DNA from: Oscillatoriales cyanobacterium USR001
GTDB lineage: Bacteria; Cyanobacteriota; Cyanobacteriia; Cyanobacteriales; Microcoleaceae
Length of the DNA stretch: 64,000 bases
Assembly (NCBI GenBank): GCA_001698425.1
Contig: MBRE01000067.1
Location: 163,610 to 227,609 of the forward strand
Direction: 5' to 3'
Part shown: one piece after another, positions 44,278-54,206 of the stretch
Position numbering within the stretch: the first letter of the stretch is position 1
How the letters are laid out: the number at the start of each line of letters is the position of its first letter
Made by a program: the position numbers and the translations under genes
The notes under the pieces: model-generated
Told to the model about the DNA's origin: nothing
Database searches by the model: none
The model's input: only the letters and a program-made list of their open reading frames with translations

Positions 44278-44641
44278 TAGTTCTGGTAATTTCTAGGGTA
44301 ATTTTTCCGCCAAAATCGGGTATGGGGGCGGCGGGTTTTGATAAATTAATTTTGACTTTTTGGACTAATGGCTGTTCTAAAATTGCTTGGGCGATCACAT
44401 CTGCTAATCTTTCTATTAAGGCATATTTAGAGGTTTTGACTAAGTTTTGAACAATGGCTATTGTGGTGCGATAGTCAAGAGTATCTTCTATTTTGTCACT
44501 CTTTCCTGGTTTAGCTAAGTCTAGCCAAAGAGTAATATCGATTTCAAACCATTGACCTAAGATTTGTTCTTCTGCAAGGTAGCCGGTGTATCCATAGCAG
44601 CGGATTCCTGTGAGTTGAATTGAGTCTATTTCTTTAGTCAT
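44267..44641 (-). CDS. folB: Dihydroneopterin aldolase
   Basis: A 124-residue enzyme of folate synthesis converting dihydroneopterin to 6-hydroxymethyl-dihydropterin. The sequence DSIQLTGIRCYGYTGYLAEEQILGQWFEIDITLWLD is the FolB start and QKVKINLSKPAAPIPDFGGKITLEITR its end, including the Lys and the P-I-P loop. Start at ATG 44641, 7 bp after the sbcC stop; a longer frame opens at 44698 within sbcC. So the two form an operon by spacing. Confidence 0.92.
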   Translation of the reverse strand: MTKEIDSIQLTGIRCYGYTGYLAEEQILGQWFEIDITLWLDLAKPGKSDKIEDTLDYRTTIAIVQNLVKTSKYALIERLADVIAQAILEQPLVQKVKINLSKPAAPIPDFGGKITLEITRTKNS

Positions 44642-44648
44642 TATTGTT

Positions 44649-47600
44649 TTAAATTGATAGGTTAATCCGAGAGCCTTGGGAAGTTTTGGTAACTTCAATT
44701 CTAGCTTGAAAAGCTTCTTTTAGGTGGGGAATGTGGGTAACGGCGAGGATACATTGGAAGTCGGGGGCGATCGCATTTATAGCGGCAATTAGGCGATCGC
44801 ATCCTTCGCTATCTTGAGTACCAAAACCTTCATCAATAATTAACATTTGCAAAGCCGTACCCGCACGATGCGCTAATAGTCTAGCTAAACTCAAGCGAAT
44901 GGCAAAATTAATGCGGAAAGCTTCGCCGCCGGAGTAGGTTTCATAGGGTCTAGTTCCGCGCGCATCAGCGATTAAGATATCTAAGGTTTCGATTAATTTT
45001 GAGGATTTTTTGTTGGTCGTGGCGCGTTGGGTGATAAATTGTACGTGCAATTGATTACCGCTTAATCGAGATAAAATCTGATTAGTTTCGGCTTCCAATT
45101 GTGGTAAAACATTTTCAATCATTAAGGTTTGAATGCCGTTTTTTCCGAAGGCTTCAGATAATGCTTGATAAACTCGATGTTGGCGACGGGTGGTTTGCAG
45201 TTGTTGTTCTTGAATTTCATGCTGTATTTTCAATTTTTCGATTTGTTCTTGTTGCTGTTGTAGCTTTCCTAAACTGGCGATGTGTTGGTCTAGTTGTTGA
45301 CGGCGACGTTGTATTTGTTGCTCGATTTCTGCCATATTAGCAGAGGTATCTGGGGTTTGTTCTAATTGTTGGCGTAGGGCTAAAATTTGATTATTTAGTG
45401 TGGCTAAATCTTGCGATCGCACTTGAATTAAATTCCCCAATTCACACACTCGTTGCTGTATTTGGGGATATTGTTGTTGGGCTTGACGTAATTTTTCGGC
45501 GCGGGCTAACCAAAATTGATTTTGTCGGACTTCGGCGCGAACTTTAGTATGCTGGTCTAAGTTATAGCCAATTTCGGCAATATATCGATCTAAGCCATAA
45601 ATTTGTTGCTGGATTTCTGAGTTAGTTTGTTGTTGCTCTAATTGCTGTTGTAAGCTAATTATTTGGTTTTGCAATTCTGGGCGACGGCTATTAATTTTCT
45701 GTTGTTTTGACGCAGCATCTTTAATTCTTGCCATTTTAATTTCTGCCCAACGTAAGTTCTTTTCTTGATTGCGGGCGAGGGCGTGATTTTGTTCGCTGTA
45801 GTTAATTTTTTGTAAGTTTCGATCGAGGTGCTGAAGTTCTGTCAAAATTTCGGTAGCATAGTCACCATTGTGGAGCGATCGCTCTATTTGTGCGGCCTCT
45901 TGCTGCATAATTTGGATTTGATTTTGCTCTGTGTCTAAAGCATCAATTTGAGCTTGTAAATTACCTCGACGCTCTCGTAATGTTTCGTAAGGTGCGAGGG
46001 CTTCTTCTAGTTGGCGATATTCATTTTTAAGAATTTCAAGCTCTCGATTGGAAACGGTTAATTGTTCCTTAACTACCCACAGTTGATTCCAAATTTCCTG
46101 CTGTTGATCGCGATGTTTGATAACTACTAGGTTCCAGTGGTGTTCGTCTAAAGGTCGATCGCACAAAGGACAGTTAGGGAGAGTGTAAGATGACACGCTA
46201 TTAATAGGTAAATTAGTAGAAATATGTGCTATTTCTGAGGTTTTTTGCTCTAGTAATTCTGTGGGTTGCGGTGGGATTCCTAATAGTTGAATTTTTTGTT
46301 CTAATTCGGCAAGTTGGGCTTCGTAGTCGCGCTGATTAGCTTGCAGACGTTGCAAAAAATGATGTCTTTCTTGACCTTTTTCACTAACTCGCTGTTGATA
46401 AACTCGTTTGTTTTCTAACTGCAAAATTTGATGGGCAATTGCGGCTATTTCTTGCTGCAATTGCGGTTGTTTTTTTTGCCGTTTTGCTTGCTGTGATTGG
46501 ATTCTTGAGTTAAATTCTGCTAAACGAGCGCTCAAAAGGGCGCGATCGCGATCGAGTTGGGCTTGCAATTGTTGTCGTCGTTGCTGTAAAGGAACAAATT
46601 CTACCTGTAGTCGATCGAGTTCATTTAAACGAATTCTAGCTGTTTGCAATTGAGCTAATCCAGCTTCCACTTCTGGCTGTTGATTCAACACTTCCTGAAC
46701 TTCTTTTTGCTGTTGTTCTAGGGCTTCTAATTGTGCTTGAATTTGCTGTATTTTACTGCTAAGTTGATTAATCAGTTGTCGTTGTTGTTCTTGCAATTGT
46801 TGGCGCTGATTTTGTGCTTCTTGGTGAATTTTAAATTTAGCAGATAAGGCTTCTTCTTGGGTTTGCAAGCTTTGAAATAGTGCTAAACCGCTAGTTATTT
46901 CATTTTCTTGTTGTAAAAGCGCGGTAAGTTCTTGTTGTTGCTGTTTAACAGCCGCAAGCTCTTGTTGCAATCGCTGACATTCTTGGGTAGTAGTTTTGTG
47001 TTGTTGTTGCTGTTGACTAAGTAGTTTTTCTCCCGTTTGGCGTTGATGTTGTTGGGTTTGCAATTGTTGAATTTTTGCTGTATCGATCTGTTGTTGTTCT
47101 TGAAGTTGAGCAATCGTTTGTTGGAGATTAATTTGCTCAGACGCTATCGCATCTTTTGCCAACAATTGCTGTTTGATATTCAATAAATTTTCTTCAACAA
47201 ACTTGACTTGATTTTTAAACTCATTCGATTTTTCCTTAGCTTGTCCTGCCAATATATCATACCGATCTAGCTTGAGAAGACCGGCCAGAACTTCTTTGCG
47301 ATCGCTCGCTTTTTTGAGCATAAATTCATCCGCCCGCCCCTGTCGCAAATAAGCCGAGTTAATGAAAGTTTCATAATCAAGTTTTAAATGATCTGTGATT
47401 TTTTGCTGTGTCGCCCGCAGTCCTTTTTCTGTCAATGTCCGAAACGAACCAGGCTTAATCTCACCTCTCACCAGATTGGGAGTTGTCGCAATTTGAAATT
47501 CCAGAGTTCCAGAATGTCCCCGACGGCGATTACGAATAATTCGGTAGGTTTGGCCGTGCGTCGCAAAGATGAAATCAACGCGGGTTTCAGTTTCGCCAAT

Positions 47601-47786
47601 ATGGATGATGTCATCTTCCGAAGCCGTGCGACAGTTACCCCAAATTGCCCAAGCGATCGCTTCCAAAAGCGAAGTTTTACCCGCACCGTTGGGGCCGCAG
47701 ATGCAAGCAGTATGGAGTCCGCGAAAGTCAAGGGTAGCATCGCGGTAACTGAGAAAATTTTTGAGTGTGAGTTGTTGTGGAATCAT
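44649..47786 (-). CDS. sbcC: SbcC/Rad50-type ATPase
   Basis: A 1045-residue structural-maintenance ATPase for DNA double-strand-break and hairpin processing. Walker A GPNGAGKTS (residues 31-39), zinc hook C539-P-L-C542, signature YSGGEAFRINFAIRLSLARLL and Walker B LIIDEGFGTQD are all intact, joined by two very Gln-rich coiled coils. The nuclease partner SbcD/Mre11 is not adjacent. The start at ATG 47786 (MIPQQLTLKNF) is preferred over 47807. Confidence 0.95.
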   Translation of the reverse strand: MIPQQLTLKNFLSYRDATLDFRGLHTACICGPNGAGKTSLLEAIAWAIWGNCRTASEDDIIHIGETETRVDFIFATHGQTYRIIRNRRRGHSGTLEFQIATTPNLVRGEIKPGSFRTLTEKGLRATQQKITDHLKLDYETFINSAYLRQGRADEFMLKKASDRKEVLAGLLKLDRYDILAGQAKEKSNEFKNQVKFVEENLLNIKQQLLAKDAIASEQINLQQTIAQLQEQQQIDTAKIQQLQTQQHQRQTGEKLLSQQQQQHKTTTQECQRLQQELAAVKQQQQELTALLQQENEITSGLALFQSLQTQEEALSAKFKIHQEAQNQRQQLQEQQRQLINQLSSKIQQIQAQLEALEQQQKEVQEVLNQQPEVEAGLAQLQTARIRLNELDRLQVEFVPLQQRRQQLQAQLDRDRALLSARLAEFNSRIQSQQAKRQKKQPQLQQEIAAIAHQILQLENKRVYQQRVSEKGQERHHFLQRLQANQRDYEAQLAELEQKIQLLGIPPQPTELLEQKTSEIAHISTNLPINSVSSYTLPNCPLCDRPLDEHHWNLVVIKHRDQQQEIWNQLWVVKEQLTVSNRELEILKNEYRQLEEALAPYETLRERRGNLQAQIDALDTEQNQIQIMQQEAAQIERSLHNGDYATEILTELQHLDRNLQKINYSEQNHALARNQEKNLRWAEIKMARIKDAASKQQKINSRRPELQNQIISLQQQLEQQQTNSEIQQQIYGLDRYIAEIGYNLDQHTKVRAEVRQNQFWLARAEKLRQAQQQYPQIQQRVCELGNLIQVRSQDLATLNNQILALRQQLEQTPDTSANMAEIEQQIQRRRQQLDQHIASLGKLQQQQEQIEKLKIQHEIQEQQLQTTRRQHRVYQALSEAFGKNGIQTLMIENVLPQLEAETNQILSRLSGNQLHVQFITQRATTNKKSSKLIETLDILIADARGTRPYETYSGGEAFRINFAIRLSLARLLAHRAGTALQMLIIDEGFGTQDSEGCDRLIAAINAIAPDFQCILAVTHIPHLKEAFQARIEVTKTSQGSRINLSI

Positions 47787-48232
47787 TATCGGCACTGCGC
47801 CATACATTCTATCTTAATCAATACCACTTTTTTGTCCTGTTGCCTAGTTGTTCAATCAATTTTCACTAGCAAAATTTCCAGGTCAAGCTAAATATCAGGA
47901 AATCCGTAAGCCTAGCCAGTCAAAGGTATCGCCTCTCCGCGATCGCGCCAAGGTACGTTAGCTCGGAACAGTTAGCCTTGATATCTTTCCTAAGCCAGCA
48001 GATACCTATAACTGCCCCTCAGTCTGGCTCAATTCCCAAATCAACCAGATAAATTAGTAAGATTTAATATGAAATTTTCTCAAATTTTTAATAATAAACA
48101 TGAACAAATTTACTAACAATGTGATCTCCTATACTTGACATTTTTTGTTTATTCGGATATGATTATTTATTGTTATTTTTCACATTAAGTTGCCAATTAC
48201 TATAAAAAAGTGAATCACATTAAAGGAGAATT
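47787..48232. other. Divergent region between sbcC and the MASE1 kinase
   Basis: About 445 bp. Nothing gene-like. Near its end is AAAGGAGAATT, a strong ribosome site ending 5 nt before the ATG of the kinase gene. Confidence 0.6.
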
Positions 48233-50671
48233 ATGAACAGGATTTACAGATTTGTAATTTCATTAGAGCGTAAAACTCTATGGCAAATCATAATACTTAC
48301 GATTATTTACTGCTGCGTTTCTAGGATGTCAATATCACTAGCTTCATTACCTTTAAATGCCAGTCCTATTTGGATCGGCGCTGGTATTGCTTTGGCCGCC
48401 ACAATTTTACTAGGATATCAGGTTTTACCAGGTGTAATTCTAGGTAGCGTTATCGGACTGATTGATGCTCACGGGATAACTCCTCTAGGTATTTTGGTCA
48501 ATCTTATTTTTACAATTACTAACTCACTAGATCCACTCTTAGGAAAATATCTCATTCATCGCTTTATTGGTAATCGCCATTTACTCGATCGCGCTCAAGA
48601 TGTCTTCTCCTTTGTGTTATACGGTGCTTTACTTAGCACTACCTTAAGTTCTACGATCGCGACAACTACGATTTGCTTATTGGGCAAAGCACCTTGGACA
48701 AACTATGGAATAATTTGGTGGACTTGGTGGACAGGAAATTTTATCGGTGTACTTGTATTCACGCCATTATTACTAGCTTGGAGTCGGGGAATTAAGCAAT
48801 TCAGACAACTATTAATAAAAAGACTTGTTGAAGGATCGCTCTTATTATTTCTAGTTATTGCTATTAGCCAGATAGCATTTGGTTGGGGATATCCTGTAGA
48901 ATATTTACTAATTCCCCTATTAGCTTGGTCAGCGTTTCGCTTTCAGCATCATGGAGCCACATTATTAATTGTAATTGTCTCAGCCATTTCCACTATAGGA
49001 ACCGCCAATGGGTTAGGACCATTTGTTCGTCAGTCAAATAATGAATCTTTACTCCTATTGCAATCCTTTATGAGCGTTGTGACGATCACAACCTTGATTT
49101 TATCAGCAGTAATTGCCGAAAACAAAAAAGCAGAAGAAAGACTAAAAAGAGCAAATGAAGAGTTAGAAAGCAGAGTTGAGGAACGCACTGCCGAACTTGC
49201 CCAAGCCAAAGAACAAGCAGAAATTGCTAACAGTGCCAAAAGCGAATTTTTAGCCAACATGAGCCACGAATTACGCACGCCTCTCAACGGCATTTTAGGC
49301 TATACTCAAATTCTTATGCGCTCCAAAATCTTACAAGAATCAGAACAAAAAGGCCTAGAAATCATCCATCAATGTGGCTCTCACTTACTCACCCTAATTA
49401 ACGACATTTTAGACCTCTCCAAAATCGAAGCCAAAAAAATGGAACTCTACCCTAATGAATTTCATTTTCCCTCATTTCTCCATGCGATCGGTGAAATATC
49501 TCGGATTAAATGTCAACAAAAAGGTATTAGTTTTATCGAACAATTTGACCCCGCACTACCTATGAGTATTCAAGCCGATGAAAAACGGTTACGGCAAGTA
49601 TTAATTAATCTCCTGGGAAATGCGGCTAAATTTACCGACGTTGGTAGCGTCACCTTGAAAGTTGGAGTTGTAGAATCAGTGGTTATAGCATCAGAAACTA
49701 ATACTCTCAACGCAATCCAAAAAATTCGCTTTCAAATTGAAGATACAGGAGTAGGAATGACTGAGGAACAAATCGAGAAAATATTTACTCCCTTTGAACA
49801 AGTAGGCGATACAAAACGCATGGCAGAAGGTACAGGTTTAGGATTAGCAATTAGTTTAAAAATCGTACAAATTATGAGGAGTAGCATCCGCGTCAACAGC
49901 CAAAAGGGAGCCGGGAGTCAATTTTGGTTTGACTTAGACTTACCTTGCGCGAGTGAGTTTACTTTAAAAGCCACTTCGGAATTTAAGGGAACAATTACGG
50001 GTTATACAGGCAAGAGACGACAAATATTAGTAGTAGACGATCGCTGGGAAAATCGGTCTGTGATTGTGAATTTATTAACACCCGTAGGTTTTGAAGTCGT
50101 AGAAGCTACTAACGGAAATGAAGGATTAGAAAAGGTAATAGAGTTAATTCCCGATCTGATTATTACTGATTTAGTGATGCCAGTGATGGATGGATTTCAA
50201 TTACTCCGTCGTCTAAGAAGTGATGAAAAATTTAAAGAAATAATAGTAATAGTTTCTTCAGCAAGTGTATTTGAAACCGATCAATATAAGAGTTTAGATG
50301 CTGGAGCAAATGCCTTTTTGCCCAAGCCAGTACAAGTATCTGAGTTGTTTAATTTATTAGAGAAACAGTTAGGATTATCTTGGGTGTATGAAAAATCAAC
50401 TCAAAAAGTACCGACAATGACTAATTCTCAGGAAAAATCGGTAACTACGGAGTTAATTGTGCCGCCATTAGCAGTAATGGAAAGTTTGCATGACTTAGTG
50501 ATGAAAGGAAACTTGAAGGCGATTATTCGAGAAATGGAGGAGTTGAAAAATTCCGATCCGCAATTGGTTGCTTTTGCGGAACAGGTGTGTGAGTTAGCGA
50601 AGGGATTTCAAGAAAAAAAATTGCGGGCATTTTTGGCTCAGTATAAACAGGAGAAAGAGCCAACTATATAA
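48233..50671 (+). CDS. MASE1 hybrid histidine kinase
   Basis: An 812-residue sensor. Residues 1-295 hold eight or so membrane spans of the MASE1 sensor type ([34 protein letters not shown]). A coiled coil ([24 protein letters not shown]) leads to the HisKA box [14 protein letters not shown] (His about 346), the ATPase domain with [13 protein letters not shown] and GTGLGLAIS, and a receiver at about 600-720 ([17 protein letters not shown] acceptor, FLPKPV). The last 75 residues are helical, perhaps HPt-like but no HPt histidine is evident. Signal unknown. Confidence 0.93.
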   Translation: MNRIYRFVISLERKTLWQIIILTIIYCCVSRMSISLASLPLNASPIWIGAGIALAATILLGYQVLPGVILGSVIGLIDAHGITPLGILVNLIFTITNSLDPLLGKYLIHRFIGNRHLLDRAQDVFSFVLYGALLSTTLSSTIATTTICLLGKAPWTNYGIIWWTWWTGNFIGVLVFTPLLLAWSRGIKQFRQLLIKRLVEGSLLLFLVIAISQIAFGWGYPVEYLLIPLLAWSAFRFQHHGATLLIVIVSAISTIGTANGLGPFVRQSNNESLLLLQSFMSVVTITTLILSAVIAENKKAEERLKRANEELESRVEERTAELAQAKEQAEIANSAKSEFLANMSHELRTPLNGILGYTQILMRSKILQESEQKGLEIIHQCGSHLLTLINDILDLSKIEAKKMELYPNEFHFPSFLHAIGEISRIKCQQKGISFIEQFDPALPMSIQADEKRLRQVLINLLGNAAKFTDVGSVTLKVGVVESVVIASETNTLNAIQKIRFQIEDTGVGMTEEQIEKIFTPFEQVGDTKRMAEGTGLGLAISLKIVQIMRSSIRVNSQKGAGSQFWFDLDLPCASEFTLKATSEFKGTITGYTGKRRQILVVDDRWENRSVIVNLLTPVGFEVVEATNGNEGLEKVIELIPDLIITDLVMPVMDGFQLLRRLRSDEKFKEIIVIVSSASVFETDQYKSLDAGANAFLPKPVQVSELFNLLEKQLGLSWVYEKSTQKVPTMTNSQEKSVTTELIVPPLAVMESLHDLVMKGNLKAIIREMEELKNSDPQLVAFAEQVCELAKGFQEKKLRAFLAQYKQEKEPTI

Positions 50672-50974
50672 AATATATTAAAAGAGAAATTAGTGCCAAA
50701 ATAGAATCTGCAAAAAACTGGAGTAGTTTGATTATTTACGAGTAGGGGAGAAGCATTCGGGCGAAAGATATTGAGTAAAAGCGATAAATTATCTGCCCGA
50801 ATGCTTCGCCCCAGAGAGTCCTAATCGCCCTGGCGGTTGCTATAATTTTCAGAAATTCCTGTTAGAATCTGGTAGAATAAAGTCTACCTTCGCCTTTCAT
50901 CCCCGATCTCAAGATGCAAGGTGTTTAGGCTGGCGCTATAAGAAGACAGCAAGTATCTACCCAAAAATCATAAT
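50672..50974. other. Intergenic region with inverted repeat
   Basis: About 300 bp. Carries the inverted repeat 50744-50812. Nothing else seen. Confidence 0.6.
50744..50812. repeat. Inverted repeat, GGGCGAAGCATTCG family
   Basis: AGGGGAGAAGCATTCGGGC pairs with GCCCGAATGCTTCGCCCC over about 18 bp, loop about 32 bp. Confidence 0.75.
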
Positions 50975-51523
50975 ATGAGCAAAGTTTTAGTGATCTTAGG
51001 TGAATTGAACGATCGCGATATAGATTGGCTACTGGCTAACGGCACACGGCAGCAAATCCCAGCAGGTACTGAACTGATCGGCGAAGGTAAACCCATAGAC
51101 GCTCTCTATATCGTTTTAGAAGGAATTTTGAGCGTTTCAGTCTTAGCTTTAGGCAATAGAGAAATAGGTAAAATTGTTTCTGGAGAGGTATTAGGCGAAA
51201 TGTCTTTCGTCGATGGCCGTCTTCCATCTGCCAGCGTTAAAGCAATTAAAGAATGTCTAATTTTATCAATTCCTAGAGAGAAATTAACGGAAAAACTTGA
51301 ACAAGATGTGCTTTTTTCCCTACGATTCTATCGAGCAATTACTAAATTTCTTTCTACGAGATTGCGGGGGACAGTTAGCCGTTTTAGTCAAGATCCAGAC
51401 TATCTCATTTTTCAAGATAGTTCCACAGAAGAACCAAATCAAGCTGCTTTAGACAATAGCAATTTAGCGAAATCGAGATATGACTGGTTAATGGATCGTC
51501 TTACGGAGACAGAGAAAAGCTGA
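50975..51523 (+). CDS. Cyclic nucleotide-binding domain protein
   Basis: A 182-residue protein with one cNMP domain: IPAGTELIGEGKPIDALYIVLEGILSVSV, then GEVLGEMSFVDGRLPSASVKA, where GEMSF and R-x-x-A match the phosphate-binding cassette. No DNA-binding domain follows, so it is not a Crp-type regulator; it may act as a partner of the following sensor kinase, 108 bp downstream. Confidence 0.85.
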   Translation: MSKVLVILGELNDRDIDWLLANGTRQQIPAGTELIGEGKPIDALYIVLEGILSVSVLALGNREIGKIVSGEVLGEMSFVDGRLPSASVKAIKECLILSIPREKLTEKLEQDVLFSLRFYRAITKFLSTRLRGTVSRFSQDPDYLIFQDSSTEEPNQAALDNSNLAKSRYDWLMDRLTETEKS

Positions 51524-51631
51524 TTAATTCCTAGAAAAACTGTTGAAAACACTTGGCTAAATATGGTACAATATAATCCTTTAAAGTTGCCAAATAGCGC
51601 AGAACTTCCTAAGCTTTCAGTATGATTTACT

Positions 51632-54145
51632 ATGCCGTTTCATCAACCGCCCATCTACTCATCAGCCCTTGAACAAGCGATCGACCGTCACCCCCTAATT
51701 GTGACACCAGAAACTTCTCTTTTAGAAGCGATCGCGCTGATCAGTCAATTGCAAAATAAGTGTAGTTTACCAGAAGCAAACCTCGCCAAAGACATCATAA
51801 ATGTCTCCGAATCTTCCCTGTGGCAACAGGTACGCGCCCGCTGCATTTTAGTAGTAAAAAATAAACCCTCACTTCACACCAACTTATCTATCAATAACCA
51901 TAGAAGATCGTCATTACTAGGCATATTAACCGAAGGTGATATTGTTCGACTGATTGCCACAGGCAAAATTAACAACCACACCGAAATTTCTCTGCACAAA
52001 CTTCCTGTTTCTGAAGTAATGTCACCACCTTCTATTACCCTCACTGAATCCACCAATCAAGATATATTTACTGCCTTATCCCTATTTCGTCAGCACCAGA
52101 TTGATTATTTACCAGTAGTAGATCGCCACGCTTATTTAGTTGGTGTCCTCACCAGAGAAAGAATTCGTCAAGTGCTACAACCATCAAATATTTTCAAATT
52201 ACGGCGCGTTAGTGAATTGATGACAACACCAATTTCTGCACCCCAAGATGCTTCGCTATTAAGTATTGCCCAACTCATGTCAGAGCATCAAGTTAGTTGC
52301 GTTGTCATTACTCAAAATAAAGAATTAAAAATGGAGAAGCCTAGAGAAGCTCGCACATCTATTTGTTATTATTCATTTCAACAACCCTTGGGGATGATCG
52401 CCGAATATGATATCGTACAGGCTCAATTTTTAGAACTAAATTTAGCTAATTACACAGCTTCAATGGTGATGAGAAACTCCCTGTTTAGTTTAAAACCTTC
52501 TGATTCCTTATGGGTGGCTCATCAAGAAATGCAGCAACAACAAATTCAGCGATTAGTTGTTTGTGGTAGTCGCGGAGAAATGTTGGGTTTAATCACTCAA
52601 ACTAGCTTACTACAAGTGCTCGATCCTACAGAAATGTATCGGGCTGTGAAGCAATTACAAAAATCAGTATATCAACTGCAAGCAGAAAAACTCGAACTGC
52701 TTAAAAGTCGCAACGCCAAACTAGAAGAAGAAGTGCGGGAAAGAACAGCAAAACTGCACGAGCAACTGGAGCGCGATCGCCTTTTAACTAAGATTTCTTT
52801 GCGGATTCACCAATCTTTAAATCTCGATGAAATTATCAATGCCACCGTCGCTGAAGTTCAACAGATTCTGCAAGCAGATCGCTGTACAATTCTTCGTTTA
52901 GAATCTACAGATGTTGGCATTATAGTAGCAGAATCCGTTGCTCCTGGGTGGCCTTCTACTTTAGGAAATATTGTGCCAAAAACTATTTGGGAACAATGCA
53001 GTCAGGCTTTTGTACAAGAACATTATGCAGTTTATAATATTGACCAAGTTAATCTCACCCCTGAAAAAATTACCCAGTTCAAACAAGCAGAAATAAAAGC
53101 TTTTATTGCTGTCCCCATTCTACAAGATAGTCAATTGTGGGGGATGATGTGCGTTCATCAGTGTCATAACCCCCGCGAATGGCAAAAATCTGAAGTAGAT
53201 TTGCTGTTACAATTAGCAACCCAAGTCGCGATCGCGATTCAGCAGGCACAACTCTATCAACAAGTACAAAATCTTAATAGCGATTTGGAACTTCAAGTTC
53301 AAGAACGCACTGCACAATTGCAACAAAAAATTCAAGAACTTCAACAGCTTAATGTGCTAAAAGATGATTTTCTCAGTACAGTTTCTCACGAACTACGAAC
53401 ACCTTTAGCTAATATGAAAATGGCAATTCATATGCTAAAAATTTCTCCGACTATAGAGCGCAGACAAATTTATTTAGGAATTTTAGAAGCAGAATGCGCT
53501 AGAGAAACCGACCTGATTAATGCTTTACTCGATTTGCAGCGACTAGAATCGTCAACTTCTTCTATTAATTGGGAATCAGTTAATCTACAATGTTGGCTAC
53601 CGACGATAATTGAATCATTTAAGTCGCGAGCGCAAAATCGCCACCAAGTATTTAAAATTGATTGCGATCTTAACTTACCAACTATTATTTCAAACCGGGC
53701 TAGTCTGGCTAGAATTTTAGCAGAATTACTCAATAATGCTTGCAAATATACACCTAATGGCGGAGAATTTACCTTAAAAATTCACTACAATAGGGAAGAT
53801 GAAAACAAGCCTGAAAAAATAATTAAAAAAGGGGTGGGGAACCATAGTCATAGAAATAGAGAAACAAATTTTTCACCAATTCCTAATTCTCATTCTGCAA
53901 GTTCTAGCTACAAAGTTAAGTTTATTGTTAGCAATCAAGCAGAAATTCCTAAAGAGGAGTTACCCCATATTTTTGAGAAGTTTTATCGAGTGCCTAATGC
54001 CGATCCTTGGAAGCAAGGCGGGACGGGTTTGGGTTTAGCTTTGGTGCAGAAGTTGGTGGAACAATTAGGTGGAGAAATTCAGGTTGTTAGTGGTGATGGT
54101 TGGACTACTTTTACTGTACAATTAACTGTTAATTGTTCGCAGTAA
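51632..54145 (+). CDS. CBS-GAF histidine kinase
   Basis: An 837-residue cytosolic kinase. Four CBS motifs at the N-terminus (about residues 12-350; VSEVMSPPSITLTES, VSELMTTPISAP and ASMVMRNSLFSL mark repeats), which usually bind adenine nucleotides. A coiled coil, a GAF domain (about 385-550), and a second coiled coil follow. The HisKA box [15 protein letters not shown] is at about 583. The ATPase domain carries LAELLNNACKYTPNGG, a 40-residue Ser/Asn-rich insert, then GGTGLGLALV. No receiver domain; the partner regulator is not adjacent. The methyltransferase/nuclease gene begins about 30-60 bp downstream. Confidence 0.92.
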   Translation: MPFHQPPIYSSALEQAIDRHPLIVTPETSLLEAIALISQLQNKCSLPEANLAKDIINVSESSLWQQVRARCILVVKNKPSLHTNLSINNHRRSSLLGILTEGDIVRLIATGKINNHTEISLHKLPVSEVMSPPSITLTESTNQDIFTALSLFRQHQIDYLPVVDRHAYLVGVLTRERIRQVLQPSNIFKLRRVSELMTTPISAPQDASLLSIAQLMSEHQVSCVVITQNKELKMEKPREARTSICYYSFQQPLGMIAEYDIVQAQFLELNLANYTASMVMRNSLFSLKPSDSLWVAHQEMQQQQIQRLVVCGSRGEMLGLITQTSLLQVLDPTEMYRAVKQLQKSVYQLQAEKLELLKSRNAKLEEEVRERTAKLHEQLERDRLLTKISLRIHQSLNLDEIINATVAEVQQILQADRCTILRLESTDVGIIVAESVAPGWPSTLGNIVPKTIWEQCSQAFVQEHYAVYNIDQVNLTPEKITQFKQAEIKAFIAVPILQDSQLWGMMCVHQCHNPREWQKSEVDLLLQLATQVAIAIQQAQLYQQVQNLNSDLELQVQERTAQLQQKIQELQQLNVLKDDFLSTVSHELRTPLANMKMAIHMLKISPTIERRQIYLGILEAECARETDLINALLDLQRLESSTSSINWESVNLQCWLPTIIESFKSRAQNRHQVFKIDCDLNLPTIISNRASLARILAELLNNACKYTPNGGEFTLKIHYNREDENKPEKIIKKGVGNHSHRNRETNFSPIPNSHSASSSYKVKFIVSNQAEIPKEELPHIFEKFYRVPNADPWKQGGTGLGLALVQKLVEQLGGEIQVVSGDGWTTFTVQLTVNCSQ

Positions 54146-54206
54146 AACGAGCAATTATCAATCCAATTACTCTATATTGTTTAAGTTCTCGCAGGAAAGT
54201 AAAATT

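Noticed and set aside
53800..53930. Apparent disruption in the ATPase domain of the CBS-GAF kinase
   Set aside because: The Ser/Asn-rich stretch is an in-frame insert; the motifs on both sides are intact, so it is not a frameshift.
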